DNA of 19,638 nucleotides from assembly GCA_039208045.1 (NCBI GenBank), contig JBCCRH010000057.1:1-19638 (forward strand), given 5' to 3'. Position numbers and translations under genes: made by a program. The stretch comes from JBCCRH01 sp039208045. GTDB taxonomy: Bacteria > Bacteroidota > Bacteroidia > Chitinophagales > Saprospiraceae. The notes beneath the pieces are model-generated. The model had not been told where the DNA came from. It worked only from the letters and a program-made list of their open reading frames with translations, and did not search any database. Positions within the stretch are counted from its first letter, which is position 1, and each line of letters opens with the position of its first letter. Below are positions 1-6,681 of the stretch, one piece after another.

Positions 1-2
1 GG

Positions 3-98
3 CTGTTGTGTGGGTTATTGGTGCTAATAGGTTGGGGAGTACTGAGTCTGGTTGTTTTTCGTTTTGGTAGAAAAGTTCCTACTCACCTTACTGACTAA
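3..98 (+). CDS. C-terminal fragment of a membrane protein (cut by window edge)
   Basis: The frame is open from the window edge to a TAA at 96-98 and gives 31 residues. They form one hydrophobic stretch (LLCGLLVLIGWGVLSLVVF), then a basic turn (RFGRK) and a short polar tail. That is the usual look of a last membrane helix with a cytoplasmic end. The other two forward frames stop earlier and look less protein-like. The end overlaps the tail of the minus-strand zinc-ribbon gene by 11 bp. The fragment is too short to assign a family, and a chance open frame cannot be excluded. Confidence 0.45.
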   Translation: MLCGLLVLIGWGVLSLVVFRFGRKVPTHLTD

Positions 99-927
99 GA
101 GCCTTGATTTTTTTCAGCAGCTTCAATAGCTTGACGTTAATAGATGCATTGGCGCTAAAAAACTCCCCATTGATCAACAACCAATCTTTTTCCCGTTTGA
201 TGGATTGTAATTGTTGGAAGGCCACTATTTTGGGCTTTTGAAGGTAGGCTTTCCAGTACAAGGCGGCCTCTGTCAGGGCAAAGCCTTCTTTACAGGAGCC
301 CAATAAGCTCAGATCACAAATCAATAGTATGCGCTCATTCTTCTCTGGAAAGAGAAACATTTTACCAGCATTCTTCAGTTTTTCGATCGGCATTTTCAAA
401 AAATCAGTGTAAAACGGCTCCTTTTCTTGTTCTAAGGCTAGGTAATCTAGCACCATTTGGAAGAAGTCGATTTCGCTAAAGCTTACTTCACTATATTTCA
501 AAATGGCCTCTGGCAATTGAATTTGATTCAAGTCCTGACAGTACTGAATAAAGAAGTAATCCAGAATGGGCATTAACACAGCCTCTACCTCTTGCTCAAA
601 ACGCTGTGTTGGCATCTTTCCGGCAGGGTAATCTGCATGAAAACTTTCTACCAATTGAGTCACGCGTCGATGTAATATTTCGCGAAAGCCAGAGGCATAT
701 ACCCGCTCTGCATAGAGCTTGTCCATGCTTGCGTCTTGTTCTTGCTCTACGCCAATTTGTAGCAACTTAAAGAATCGATCTACTATCTCCTTTTCCAAGG
801 TATCGTCGAAAGTAATAGTTGCCTCTTCTTGCTCAACAAAAGATGCTGATACTTGAGGAGCCCCACAATTCCAACAAAATCGAGCTTCCGGTGGTAGTTC
901 TGTATTACAATTTGGACAGTTTATCAT
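88..927 (-). CDS. Zinc-ribbon protein with a possible C-terminal PH-like domain, function unknown
   Basis: A 279-residue protein. The start is placed at the ATG at 927 (MINCPNCNTELPP); a TTG 18 nt upstream is open but less likely. Residues 4-22 hold a double CxxC zinc ribbon (CPNC, then CWNC 14 residues later), the type found at the N-terminus of many uncharacterised bacterial proteins. The middle (about 40-190) is acidic, probably helical, and matches nothing I recognise. The last 85 residues (from ILLICDLSL) read as alternating beta strands with the phrase ALTEAALYWK, then end in a lysine-rich helix. This resembles bacterial PH-like or SHOCT-associated domains, which is inference. There is no signal peptide or membrane helix, so it is probably cytoplasmic. 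It appears to be a single-gene unit and is convergent with the membrane-protein fragment. No function is assigned. Confidence 0.8.
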   Translation of the reverse strand: MINCPNCNTELPPEARFCWNCGAPQVSASFVEQEEATITFDDTLEKEIVDRFFKLLQIGVEQEQDASMDKLYAERVYASGFREILHRRVTQLVESFHADYPAGKMPTQRFEQEVEAVLMPILDYFFIQYCQDLNQIQLPEAILKYSEVSFSEIDFFQMVLDYLALEQEKEPFYTDFLKMPIEKLKNAGKMFLFPEKNERILLICDLSLLGSCKEGFALTEAALYWKAYLQKPKIVAFQQLQSIKREKDWLLINGEFFSANASINVKLLKLLKKIKALSQ

Positions 928-1005
928 AAGCTGTAAAATTAGCAATTTTGAGAAACTTCATTCCTTGCTAAACAATTCAGCAAAAGCATGACTTTAATTT
1001 TTTGT

Positions 1006-1168
1006 TATAGTTCAACAATGCTAGATTTGTGAAAATATGGCGACGGCATTTTTCCGACTTGCAAGGCGAAAAACGCAGGCATAGCCTTAGCTACGCCGAG
1101 GCTTTTCAACGTAGCAAGACGGGAAAAGGGCTAGTCAGAATTCATAAATCTAGGGTTGTTGAACTATA
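1006..1168. repeat. Large imperfect palindrome, MITE-like or REP-like element
   Basis: The outer 28 nt (1006-1033, starting TATAGTTCAACAA) and the last 28 nt (1141-1168, ending TTGTTGAACTATA) are inverted copies with three mismatches. The inner part is also self-complementary. GGCATAGC at 1078-1085 pairs with GCTACGCC at 1090-1097, and the CTTGC and GAAAA blocks near 1058-1072 face GCAAG and TTTTC at 1103-1118. Both sets of arms centre near 1087, so the whole 163 bp is one structure that could fold into a single long hairpin. Size and form fit a non-autonomous mobile element or a dispersed palindromic repeat. I see no clear target-site duplication and no second copy in this window. An open frame running through it (1029-1298) is judged spurious. 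Confidence 0.8.
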
Positions 1169-1192
1169 TTCTCATAATAATCCATTTGATTT

Positions 1193-1345
1193 ATGCCAAA
1201 GCAGCGCAAAAAGAGGGATTTACCTCAGAAAGACTGCCAACATTGCGGTCGCCCATTTACATGGCGCAAAAAATGGGAAAAAGTATGGGAGGACGTAAAG
1301 TATTGTAGCGAACGCTGCCGTCGCTCCGCCAAACAAAGCCGATGA
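1193..1345 (+). CDS. DUF2256 small zinc-finger protein
   Basis: A 50-residue reading frame (MPKQRKKRDLPQKDC...), too short for usual gene finders. It carries the family core CxxCGRPFTWRKKW with cysteines 15 and 18, followed by VKYCSERCRR with cysteines 38 and 42. The CxxC...CxxxC arrangement suggests one zinc-binding treble-clef finger. The protein is very basic, and family members are about 45-60 residues long, so it is full length. DUF2256 has no firmly known role. The ATG lies 25 nt past the palindromic element and the stop is 37 nt before the oxidase subunit gene, so the two may be co-transcribed. No Shine-Dalgarno is visible. The residue pattern makes the call firm; the function is open. 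Confidence 0.88.
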   Translation: MPKQRKKRDLPQKDCQHCGRPFTWRKKWEKVWEDVKYCSERCRRSAKQSR

Positions 1346-1382
1346 TTCGGTCGTTTCAACAAAAAAAGGATAAACTTTCCAT

Positions 1383-2021
1383 ATGGATCATTCTACGGAA
1401 GAAAGCCAACAGCAAGAAAAGGCATATAGCGAATACGATAACTTTGCCTTCCACCCCTACAATGTTATCTTAATCTTGGTGCTATTTGGTATCACTGCTT
1501 TATTTCTCGCATTTTCAGGCGCTTTCATCTACACTCGGGTGCAGAGCGATCTACCGCCCATCCAACTCCCCAGTATTTTTATTCTCAATACTATTATTTT
1601 GTTGGGTAGTAGCGCCACCATGGTCTGGGCCAAACGCTCCTACCTCGCCGATAATACCGAAAACTACCAACGCGCACTAATCGCCACCATGGTACTCTCT
1701 GTCCTCTTCATGATTGCCCAATTCTTTGGCTGGAAAGCCCTGTTTGACCAAGATATATACATCCATACCGACAACTCAGCAGGCTACCTCTACGTCATCT
1801 CTGCCCTACATTTCGCTCACGTCATTGCCGGCCTTCCCTTCTTGGGTCTCTTCCTCTACACTGCCAAAAAACATATGAAAGAACCTGTCAGCGTTCTGGT
1901 CTATTTCTCTGATCCCGAAAAACGCCTCAAGCTTCGCTTGCTCACGATCTATTGGCACTTCCTAGATGCGCTTTGGATTTATCTGGTGCTCTTCTTTTGG
2001 TTGAATTACTTGTTGCGGTAG
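1383..2021 (+). CDS. Haem-copper (cytochrome c) oxidase subunit III
   Basis: A 212-residue membrane protein of the COX3/CyoC family, a non-catalytic subunit of proton-pumping terminal oxidases in the inner membrane. Five membrane helices are visible, at about residues 27-50, 64-83, 99-118, 131-160 and 185-209, fitting the short bacterial form. Family marks are the histidine motif in helix 4 (LHFAHVIAGL) and the closing helix beginning YWHFLDALWIYLV. The first 25 residues are acidic and cytoplasmic. Subunits I, II and IV, haem synthase and SCO genes are not in the window, so this is a stand-alone copy or lies apart from the main oxidase cluster. Which oxidase it serves cannot be told. The gene ends directly at the start of the G-rich repeat at 2021. 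Confidence 0.9.
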   Translation: MDHSTEESQQQEKAYSEYDNFAFHPYNVILILVLFGITALFLAFSGAFIYTRVQSDLPPIQLPSIFILNTIILLGSSATMVWAKRSYLADNTENYQRALIATMVLSVLFMIAQFFGWKALFDQDIYIHTDNSAGYLYVISALHFAHVIAGLPFLGLFLYTAKKHMKEPVSVLVYFSDPEKRLKLRLLTIYWHFLDALWIYLVLFFWLNYLLR

Positions 2022-2245
2022 TGGGGGAGTTTGGGAGTTGGGGAGTTTAAGGGTTTGGGGGTTTAAGAGTTTGAGGGTTTAGGAGTTTGAGGGTTTAGGA
2101 GTTTGAGGGTTTGAGGGTTTGAGGGTTTAGGAGTTTGAGGGTTTAGGAGTTTGAGGGTTTAGGAGTTTGGGAGTTTAAGAGTTGGATAGGCCACACTCTT
2201 AAACCCCCAAACCCCTAAACTCCCCAACTACCTCCTCCCCCCCAC
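2021..2245. repeat. G-rich tandem array enclosed by a long inverted repeat
   Basis: The left arm (2021-2069) and right arm (2196-2245) are near-perfect reverse complements over about 40 nt; the outer ends are looser. Between them are about six copies of a 16-nt unit, GAGTTTGAGGGTTTAG, some shortened to its 8-nt half GAGGGTTT. All guanines of the array are on the plus strand, and the arms are built from the same words. A smaller hairpin (GTTTAAGAGT at 2173-2182 with ACTCTTAAAC at 2195-2204) sits at the inner edge of the right arm. The element fills the space after the oxidase subunit gene and may end its transcripts. There is no spacer pattern, so it is not a CRISPR array. Confidence 0.9.
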
Positions 2246-2347
2246 CTGTGAAATACTTGTCAAACCCTACCCTGCTTGCCTTTATCTATCATCTTTACAC
2301 GTAACTTTACTTTGCGGGCCTAAAAACTGAAAGTAATTCTTAAAGGT

Positions 2348-2378
2348 TTTGCCTAGTGTTGAGGAGCTTTTATCTTTG
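2348..2378 (+). promoter_or_regulatory. Bacteroidota-type promoter of purL
   Basis: TTTG at 2348-2351, a 19-nt spacer, then TATCTTTG at 2371-2378. This fits the -33/-7 pattern of the main Bacteroidota sigma factor (TTG or TTTG, 19-21 nt, TAnnTTTG) at every fixed base. Transcription should begin near 2384-2386, about 23 nt before the chosen purL ATG. The boxes are seen directly; activity is inferred. Confidence 0.75.
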
Positions 2379-2407
2379 TGGCTCACATATACGTATTAAC
2401 CTACATA

Positions 2408-4645
2408 ATGCAGCAAACGGAAACACAAGTAACAGTGGAAACGGCCAAGAAACTAGGGTTGACGGCAGAAGAGTACGACCGTATCAAGGAGATCATGGGT
2501 CGCAATCCGAACTTCACGGAATTGAGTATTTTCTCGGTGATGTGGTCGGAGCATTGCTCGTACAAGAACTCCATTATTTGGCTCAAAACACTTCCACGTG
2601 ATGGTAAACGGCTATTGGTAGGTGCTGGCGAGGAAAATGCAGGATTAGTGGATATTGGTGATGGCTTGGCTTGTGCGTTTAAAATTGAGTCGCATAATCA
2701 TCCCTCGGCCATTGAGCCGTATCAAGGGGCAGCAACAGGTGTTGGAGGGATTCACCGCGACATCTTTACGATGGGGGCTCGGCCTATTGCAGCACTCAAC
2801 TCGCTTCGATTTGGCGAAGTGGATAAAAAACGTACCAAACATCTGATGAAGGGCGTGGTGCATGGCATCGGGGACTATGGCAATTGTTTTGGTGTGCCAA
2901 CAGTGGGTGGAGAGGTTTACTTTGATGCTTGTTATAACCAGAATATCTTGGTGAATGCGATGTCTGTGGGTATTGTGAAGGTAGGTGAAACCGTTTCAGC
3001 TGTAGCGGATGGGCCTGGCAATCCAGTGTTTATTGTTGGTTCGGCTACGGGTAAGGATGGGATACACGGGGCTACTTTTGCTTCAGCAGACCTAACGGAA
3101 GCATCGGCGGACGATCTACCAGCGGTACAGGTAGGGGATCCTTTTCAGGAAAAACTGTTGTTGGAAGCCTCTTTGGAAGCCATCAAAACGGGGGCTATTG
3201 TGGGAATGCAGGATATGGGGGCAGCGGGTATTACTTGCTCTTCTTCAGAAATGAGTGCAAAAAGTGGTACTGGTATGTCCATCAATTTAGATAAAGTACC
3301 AACACGCCAAGCTAATATGTTGCCCTTTGAGATTCTCCTTTCGGAAAGTCAAGAACGCATGCTAATTGTAGGCAAGAAAGGGGAATCGTATAAGCTATTC
3401 GAGGTATTTGATAAGTGGGATTTGGTGTGCGAAGAAATTGGAGTGGTAACGGATACAGGACGCATTGAATTTTTTCAACATGGGGAAAAAGTAGCAGATG
3501 TCCCCGCACAGCCCTTGGTACTGGGTGGTGGTGCTCCGGTGTATGAGCGCGAATACACGAAGCCAGCTTACCAAAAGAAAATCAACAAATTTAAGCTTTC
3601 GAAAATCTCGAAACCAAAAGATTACATCAAGGCTGCTAAGCAGGTTTTTGAATCTCCCAATATCCTTTCCAAGCGCTGGGTGTACGAGCAGTACGACTCC
3701 ATGGTGCGCACCAATTCTATGAGTACCAATGCGCCTTCTGATGCAGCATTAGTACGCATTAAGGATACGGATAAAGCCTTGGCGGTAACTACCGATTGCA
3801 ACTCTAGCTATGTATATGCCAATCCTTACGTTGGAGGAATGATTGCAGTGGCAGAGGCTGCCCGAAATATTATATGCTCTGGTGGCGAGCCAGTAGCTAT
3901 TACCAATTGCCTCAACTTTGGTAACCCGTACAACCCAGAAGTCTACTGGCAGTTTGTACATGCGATCAAAGGGATGGGGGATGCTTGCCGCAAATTTGAT
4001 ACGCCAGTTACCGGTGGCAACGTAAGTTTTTACAATCAAACGGTACTGCCCGATCACAATGAGCCTGTATTCCCAACTCCTACCATTGGTATGCTGGGTA
4101 TCGTAGATAATTTAGCGACACACACTACGCTCGACTTTAAAAAAGAGGGCGACAGTATTTATATGATCGGCACCCCTCATGATGATCTGGGGAGCTCTGA
4201 GTATCTAAAAATTGTACATAGTATTCGCTACTCTCCTGCTCCGCACTTCGACCTTGACGAAGAATTCATGATCCAGCAAAATATCAAAACGCTGATCAAA
4301 AAGGGCTGGATTGCTTCTGCGCATGATATTTCGGAAGGTGGGCTATTCGTGTCGCTTATGGAGAGCGCTATGGCCAGTGGACTAGGCTTTGATATCGAAA
4401 CAGACTACAATTTCCGAAAGGATGCTTATCTATTTGGCGAAAGCCAAAGCCGTGTCGTAGTGACGGTAAAGACAGAGGTGGAGGATGAATTGGTCAACTA
4501 TTTGAACTCTCACAACGTATCTTTTACAAAACTGGGCGAAGTGGGTGGTTCTACGGCACTCATTGATGGAGATAACTTTGGGCTAATCGAAGATTGGAAG
4601 AATACATACGATAACAAATTGGGTGAACAGATCGAGTCAGAATGA
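2408..4645 (+). CDS. purL: Phosphoribosylformylglycinamidine synthase, small-type PurL
   Basis: A 745-residue cytoplasmic enzyme of purine synthesis that makes FGAM from FGAR, ATP and ammonia. The length matches the small PurL type (Bacillus PurL about 740), which has no glutaminase part and works with PurQ and PurS; neither is in the window. Landmarks are WSEHCSYKNS at residues 46-55, ESHNHPSAIEPYQGAATG from residue 94, the inner repeat with CNSSYVYANPY, and VTGGNVSFYNQT in the second half. These show the duplicated AIR-synthase-like fold. The start is the ATG at 2408, not the GTG at 2378, because that GTG overlaps the end of the -7 box of a strong promoter match. A lipoprotein gene follows after 53 nt and may be on the same transcript. 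Confidence 0.96.
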   Translation: MQQTETQVTVETAKKLGLTAEEYDRIKEIMGRNPNFTELSIFSVMWSEHCSYKNSIIWLKTLPRDGKRLLVGAGEENAGLVDIGDGLACAFKIESHNHPSAIEPYQGAATGVGGIHRDIFTMGARPIAALNSLRFGEVDKKRTKHLMKGVVHGIGDYGNCFGVPTVGGEVYFDACYNQNILVNAMSVGIVKVGETVSAVADGPGNPVFIVGSATGKDGIHGATFASADLTEASADDLPAVQVGDPFQEKLLLEASLEAIKTGAIVGMQDMGAAGITCSSSEMSAKSGTGMSINLDKVPTRQANMLPFEILLSESQERMLIVGKKGESYKLFEVFDKWDLVCEEIGVVTDTGRIEFFQHGEKVADVPAQPLVLGGGAPVYEREYTKPAYQKKINKFKLSKISKPKDYIKAAKQVFESPNILSKRWVYEQYDSMVRTNSMSTNAPSDAALVRIKDTDKALAVTTDCNSSYVYANPYVGGMIAVAEAARNIICSGGEPVAITNCLNFGNPYNPEVYWQFVHAIKGMGDACRKFDTPVTGGNVSFYNQTVLPDHNEPVFPTPTIGMLGIVDNLATHTTLDFKKEGDSIYMIGTPHDDLGSSEYLKIVHSIRYSPAPHFDLDEEFMIQQNIKTLIKKGWIASAHDISEGGLFVSLMESAMASGLGFDIETDYNFRKDAYLFGESQSRVVVTVKTEVEDELVNYLNSHNVSFTKLGEVGGSTALIDGDNFGLIEDWKNTYDNKLGEQIESE

Positions 4646-4698
4646 CTTTAAAATATAGATGCAGATTGTTTTTAACTAATGAAAATCCTTGATTGAAC

Positions 4699-5814
4699 AT
4701 GAAAAATAGATTTCAACTCTTATTGCTATTTTTTCTTGCTATCCTAACGATGCAGTGTGAGCAAGCAGTAGAAGGTACTGTATTGAGAGGCTCCATACAA
4801 AATGCAGGTAACCTCCAAGCATTTTTGGATCACGTAGTGATTGGTAAAGCCAATACGATTGTCGGTAAAACTACGCTGGATGGCAATGGAAATTTCGAAT
4901 TGGCCTTCCCAGAGGGCTTAACACCAGGTATTTACAACCTCCGCGTAGGAGCGAAGAAGGTCAACCTAGCGTTCGACGGTTCAGAGTCCGTAGTTACCCT
5001 GAATGGTGATATTAGCGAATTGCAAAACTATACCTTTCAACTGGGTGGTTCTTCCGACTCTAAGGCGATGACTGATCTTTTGCAAGGCATTGTGGCACGC
5101 AGAACGGCCATTGAAGGGGTAGAGCAGTTTATTGATACCGTTTCTAATCCTGTTTTGGGTGCATACGTGGCTTACAAAGCGATTGGCCCTAATGGTCAGT
5201 ATATCGATAGCCACAAAAAAGCGCTCACTCGCTTACAAGGTGCTTTGCCCAATGATGAGATGACGACGGAGTATGCTCGCTATGTAAACAATGTAGAACG
5301 CCAGTACCAGAAGCAAATGGCCAGCCAGCTGATTCGAGTAGGCCAAGAAGCTCCAGATATTTCACTTCCAAGCCCAGATGGTAAAAGCTATTCCTTAAAG
5401 GATTTACGTGGAAAAATCGTTTTGCTAGACTTCTGGGCAAGCTGGTGTGGGCCTTGCCGCCGGGAGAATCCCAATGTAGTAAATGTCTACAATCGCTACA
5501 AAGGTGATGGATTTACCGTATTTAGCGTCTCTTTAGATGGTGTAGATACGCGCACCAAATCTCGCCTAAAAGAAGGACAAATCGATACCTATATCGACGG
5601 ACAGAAAAAGCGCTGGGTAGATGCTATCCAACAGGATAATCTACTCTGGGAATATCACGTGAGTGATTTGAAAAAGTGGGAATCTGCCCCTGCTGCGCTC
5701 TACGGCGTAACCAGCATTCCAAGAACGTTCTTGATTGATCGTGATGGAAAAATAGCAGCTGTTAATCTACGTGGTGCTAAGCAGATTGAGCAAGAGCTGA
5801 AGAAACTGTTGTAG
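4699..5814 (+). CDS. TlpA-like thioredoxin-fold lipoprotein with DUF4369-like N-terminus
   Basis: A 371-residue envelope protein. The start is the ATG at 4699 (MKNRFQLLLLFFLAIL); an upstream in-frame TTG is less likely. A hydrophobic signal ends at Cys20 (LTMQC), a weak but plausible lipobox. Residues about 28-125 are beta-rich and resemble the DUF4369 domain often placed before thioredoxin domains in this phylum. A helical linker follows. From about residue 215 there is an AhpC/TSA-Redoxin domain with FWASWCGPC (catalytic W249-C250-G251-P252-C253) and the cis-proline segment TSIPRTFLID. It probably reduces disulfides or passes electrons in the periplasm; the substrate is unknown. A charged insert (about residues 285-320) lies within the fold. 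It is the last gene before a convergent methyltransferase gene. Confidence 0.88.
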   Translation: MKNRFQLLLLFFLAILTMQCEQAVEGTVLRGSIQNAGNLQAFLDHVVIGKANTIVGKTTLDGNGNFELAFPEGLTPGIYNLRVGAKKVNLAFDGSESVVTLNGDISELQNYTFQLGGSSDSKAMTDLLQGIVARRTAIEGVEQFIDTVSNPVLGAYVAYKAIGPNGQYIDSHKKALTRLQGALPNDEMTTEYARYVNNVERQYQKQMASQLIRVGQEAPDISLPSPDGKSYSLKDLRGKIVLLDFWASWCGPCRRENPNVVNVYNRYKGDGFTVFSVSLDGVDTRTKSRLKEGQIDTYIDGQKKRWVDAIQQDNLLWEYHVSDLKKWESAPAALYGVTSIPRTFLIDRDGKIAAVNLRGAKQIEQELKKLL

Positions 5815-5859
5815 CATTTGCGAAAGCATTGCAGTAGAGCTATTTAATACCCCACAGCA

Positions 5860-5896
5860 GATTGCAAACCCGTCTGCATCGGGCAGGTTTGCAATC
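5860..5896. terminator. Perfect 11-bp stem-loop between convergent genes
   Basis: GATTGCAAACC (5860-5870) pairs exactly with GGTTTGCAATC (5886-5896) across a 15-nt loop. The hairpin lies between the tail ends of the lipoprotein and methyltransferase genes, where a two-way terminator would be expected. Neither side has a clear run of T, so it may instead be a transcript-end stabilising or REP-like palindrome. Confidence 0.5.
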
Positions 5897-5905
5897 CGCG
5901 TGGCC

Positions 5906-6664
5906 CTAAAGTGTTTTTTCCTCAAAAACCGCACACACAATGCCAGTGGCAATAGCAGCATTGAGCGACTCGGCGCGCCCATTTTTACCTTTAGGAATAG
6001 TGATTTGGGCATCCAAAGCCTCAAAAGTCGCCTGGCGAATGCCCTGCCCCTCATTGCCAATCACTAGCATAGCGGGCTGCTTCCAAGTAGTTGTAAATAT
6101 AGAATTCCCCTCCATGAGCATGCCATAAAAAGTAAAATCGGGTAAAGCAGCCCTTAGCTGCTGCACCTCCAGATAATGCACTTGAATGCGAAAGACGGCC
6201 CCCATGGAAGCTTGAATGACCTTAGCATTGAATACCTCTACCGTATCCGGTGCGCAAAAAAGATGATCCAGACCATACCAATCGGCTATACGGAGGATGG
6301 TGCCCATATTGCCAGGATCTTGGATGCCATCCAAGTAAAGGCTCATAGGCCCTACAGCCGCTGGTGCTGGAAATGTTAAATTAGGAGCGTTGGCAATAGC
6401 AAGTACCTGATTGGGCGTTCTGAGTTTAGAAATCTGACTGAGTTCCTTTGCATTTATCGGTTCTGCCCGATCTTTTAGCGCTGGCGGCAGCGTATTTTGG
6501 GCCAGCCAATCAGGTAGAGCAAATAACTCATCAATCAGGCTGGGCGCTTGCCCGCACAATTCACGCACTATTTTATCTCCCTCAACTATAAATTTGTTAT
6601 ACTTTTGTCGAAACTTCTTTTGTTGAAGCGATCGGATGTATTTGATCTTGTTTTTAGACAGCAT
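5906..6664 (-). CDS. SpoU/TrmH-family RNA 2'-O-methyltransferase
   Basis: A 252-residue enzyme of the SPOUT class, which uses S-adenosylmethionine to methylate ribose 2'-OH in tRNA or rRNA. The N-terminal 95 residues look like the L30e-like substrate-binding domain (KFIVEGDKIVRE). The catalytic domain shows all three SpoU motifs: motif 1, LDGIQDPGNMGTILRIAD (N119 and R125); motif 2, MLVIGNEGQGI (N204, E205, G206); and motif 3, IPKGKNGRAESLNAAIATG (SLN at 233-235), which forms the trefoil knot. The target nucleotide cannot be told from sequence. It is divergent from tamL with 17 nt between the ATGs, so its promoter probably lies inside the tamL coding region. The methyltransferase-tamL pair is, as far as I recall, a common neighbourhood in Bacteroidota. 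Confidence 0.92.
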   Translation of the reverse strand: MLSKNKIKYIRSLQQKKFRQKYNKFIVEGDKIVRELCGQAPSLIDELFALPDWLAQNTLPPALKDRAEPINAKELSQISKLRTPNQVLAIANAPNLTFPAPAAVGPMSLYLDGIQDPGNMGTILRIADWYGLDHLFCAPDTVEVFNAKVIQASMGAVFRIQVHYLEVQQLRAALPDFTFYGMLMEGNSIFTTTWKQPAMLVIGNEGQGIRQATFEALDAQITIPKGKNGRAESLNAAIATGIVCAVFEEKTL

Positions 6665-6681
6665 ATCGTCAAGTGAATCGA

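Noticed and set aside
1159..1188. Possible promoter TTG-N19-TCCATTTG before the DUF2256 gene
   Set aside because: One fixed base of the -7 box is wrong, and transcription would begin at or inside the ATG, leaving no leader.
1029..1298. 89-residue forward open frame
   Set aside because: Its first half is the palindromic repeat and its second half overlaps the DUF2256 gene in another frame; the product is low in hydrophobic core and very basic.
2021..2245. CRISPR array
   Set aside because: The repeats run head to tail with no unique spacers, and there are no cas genes.
2378..2407. Upstream GTG start for purL
   Set aside because: It overlaps the -7 promoter box, and the shorter protein matches the usual length of small PurL.
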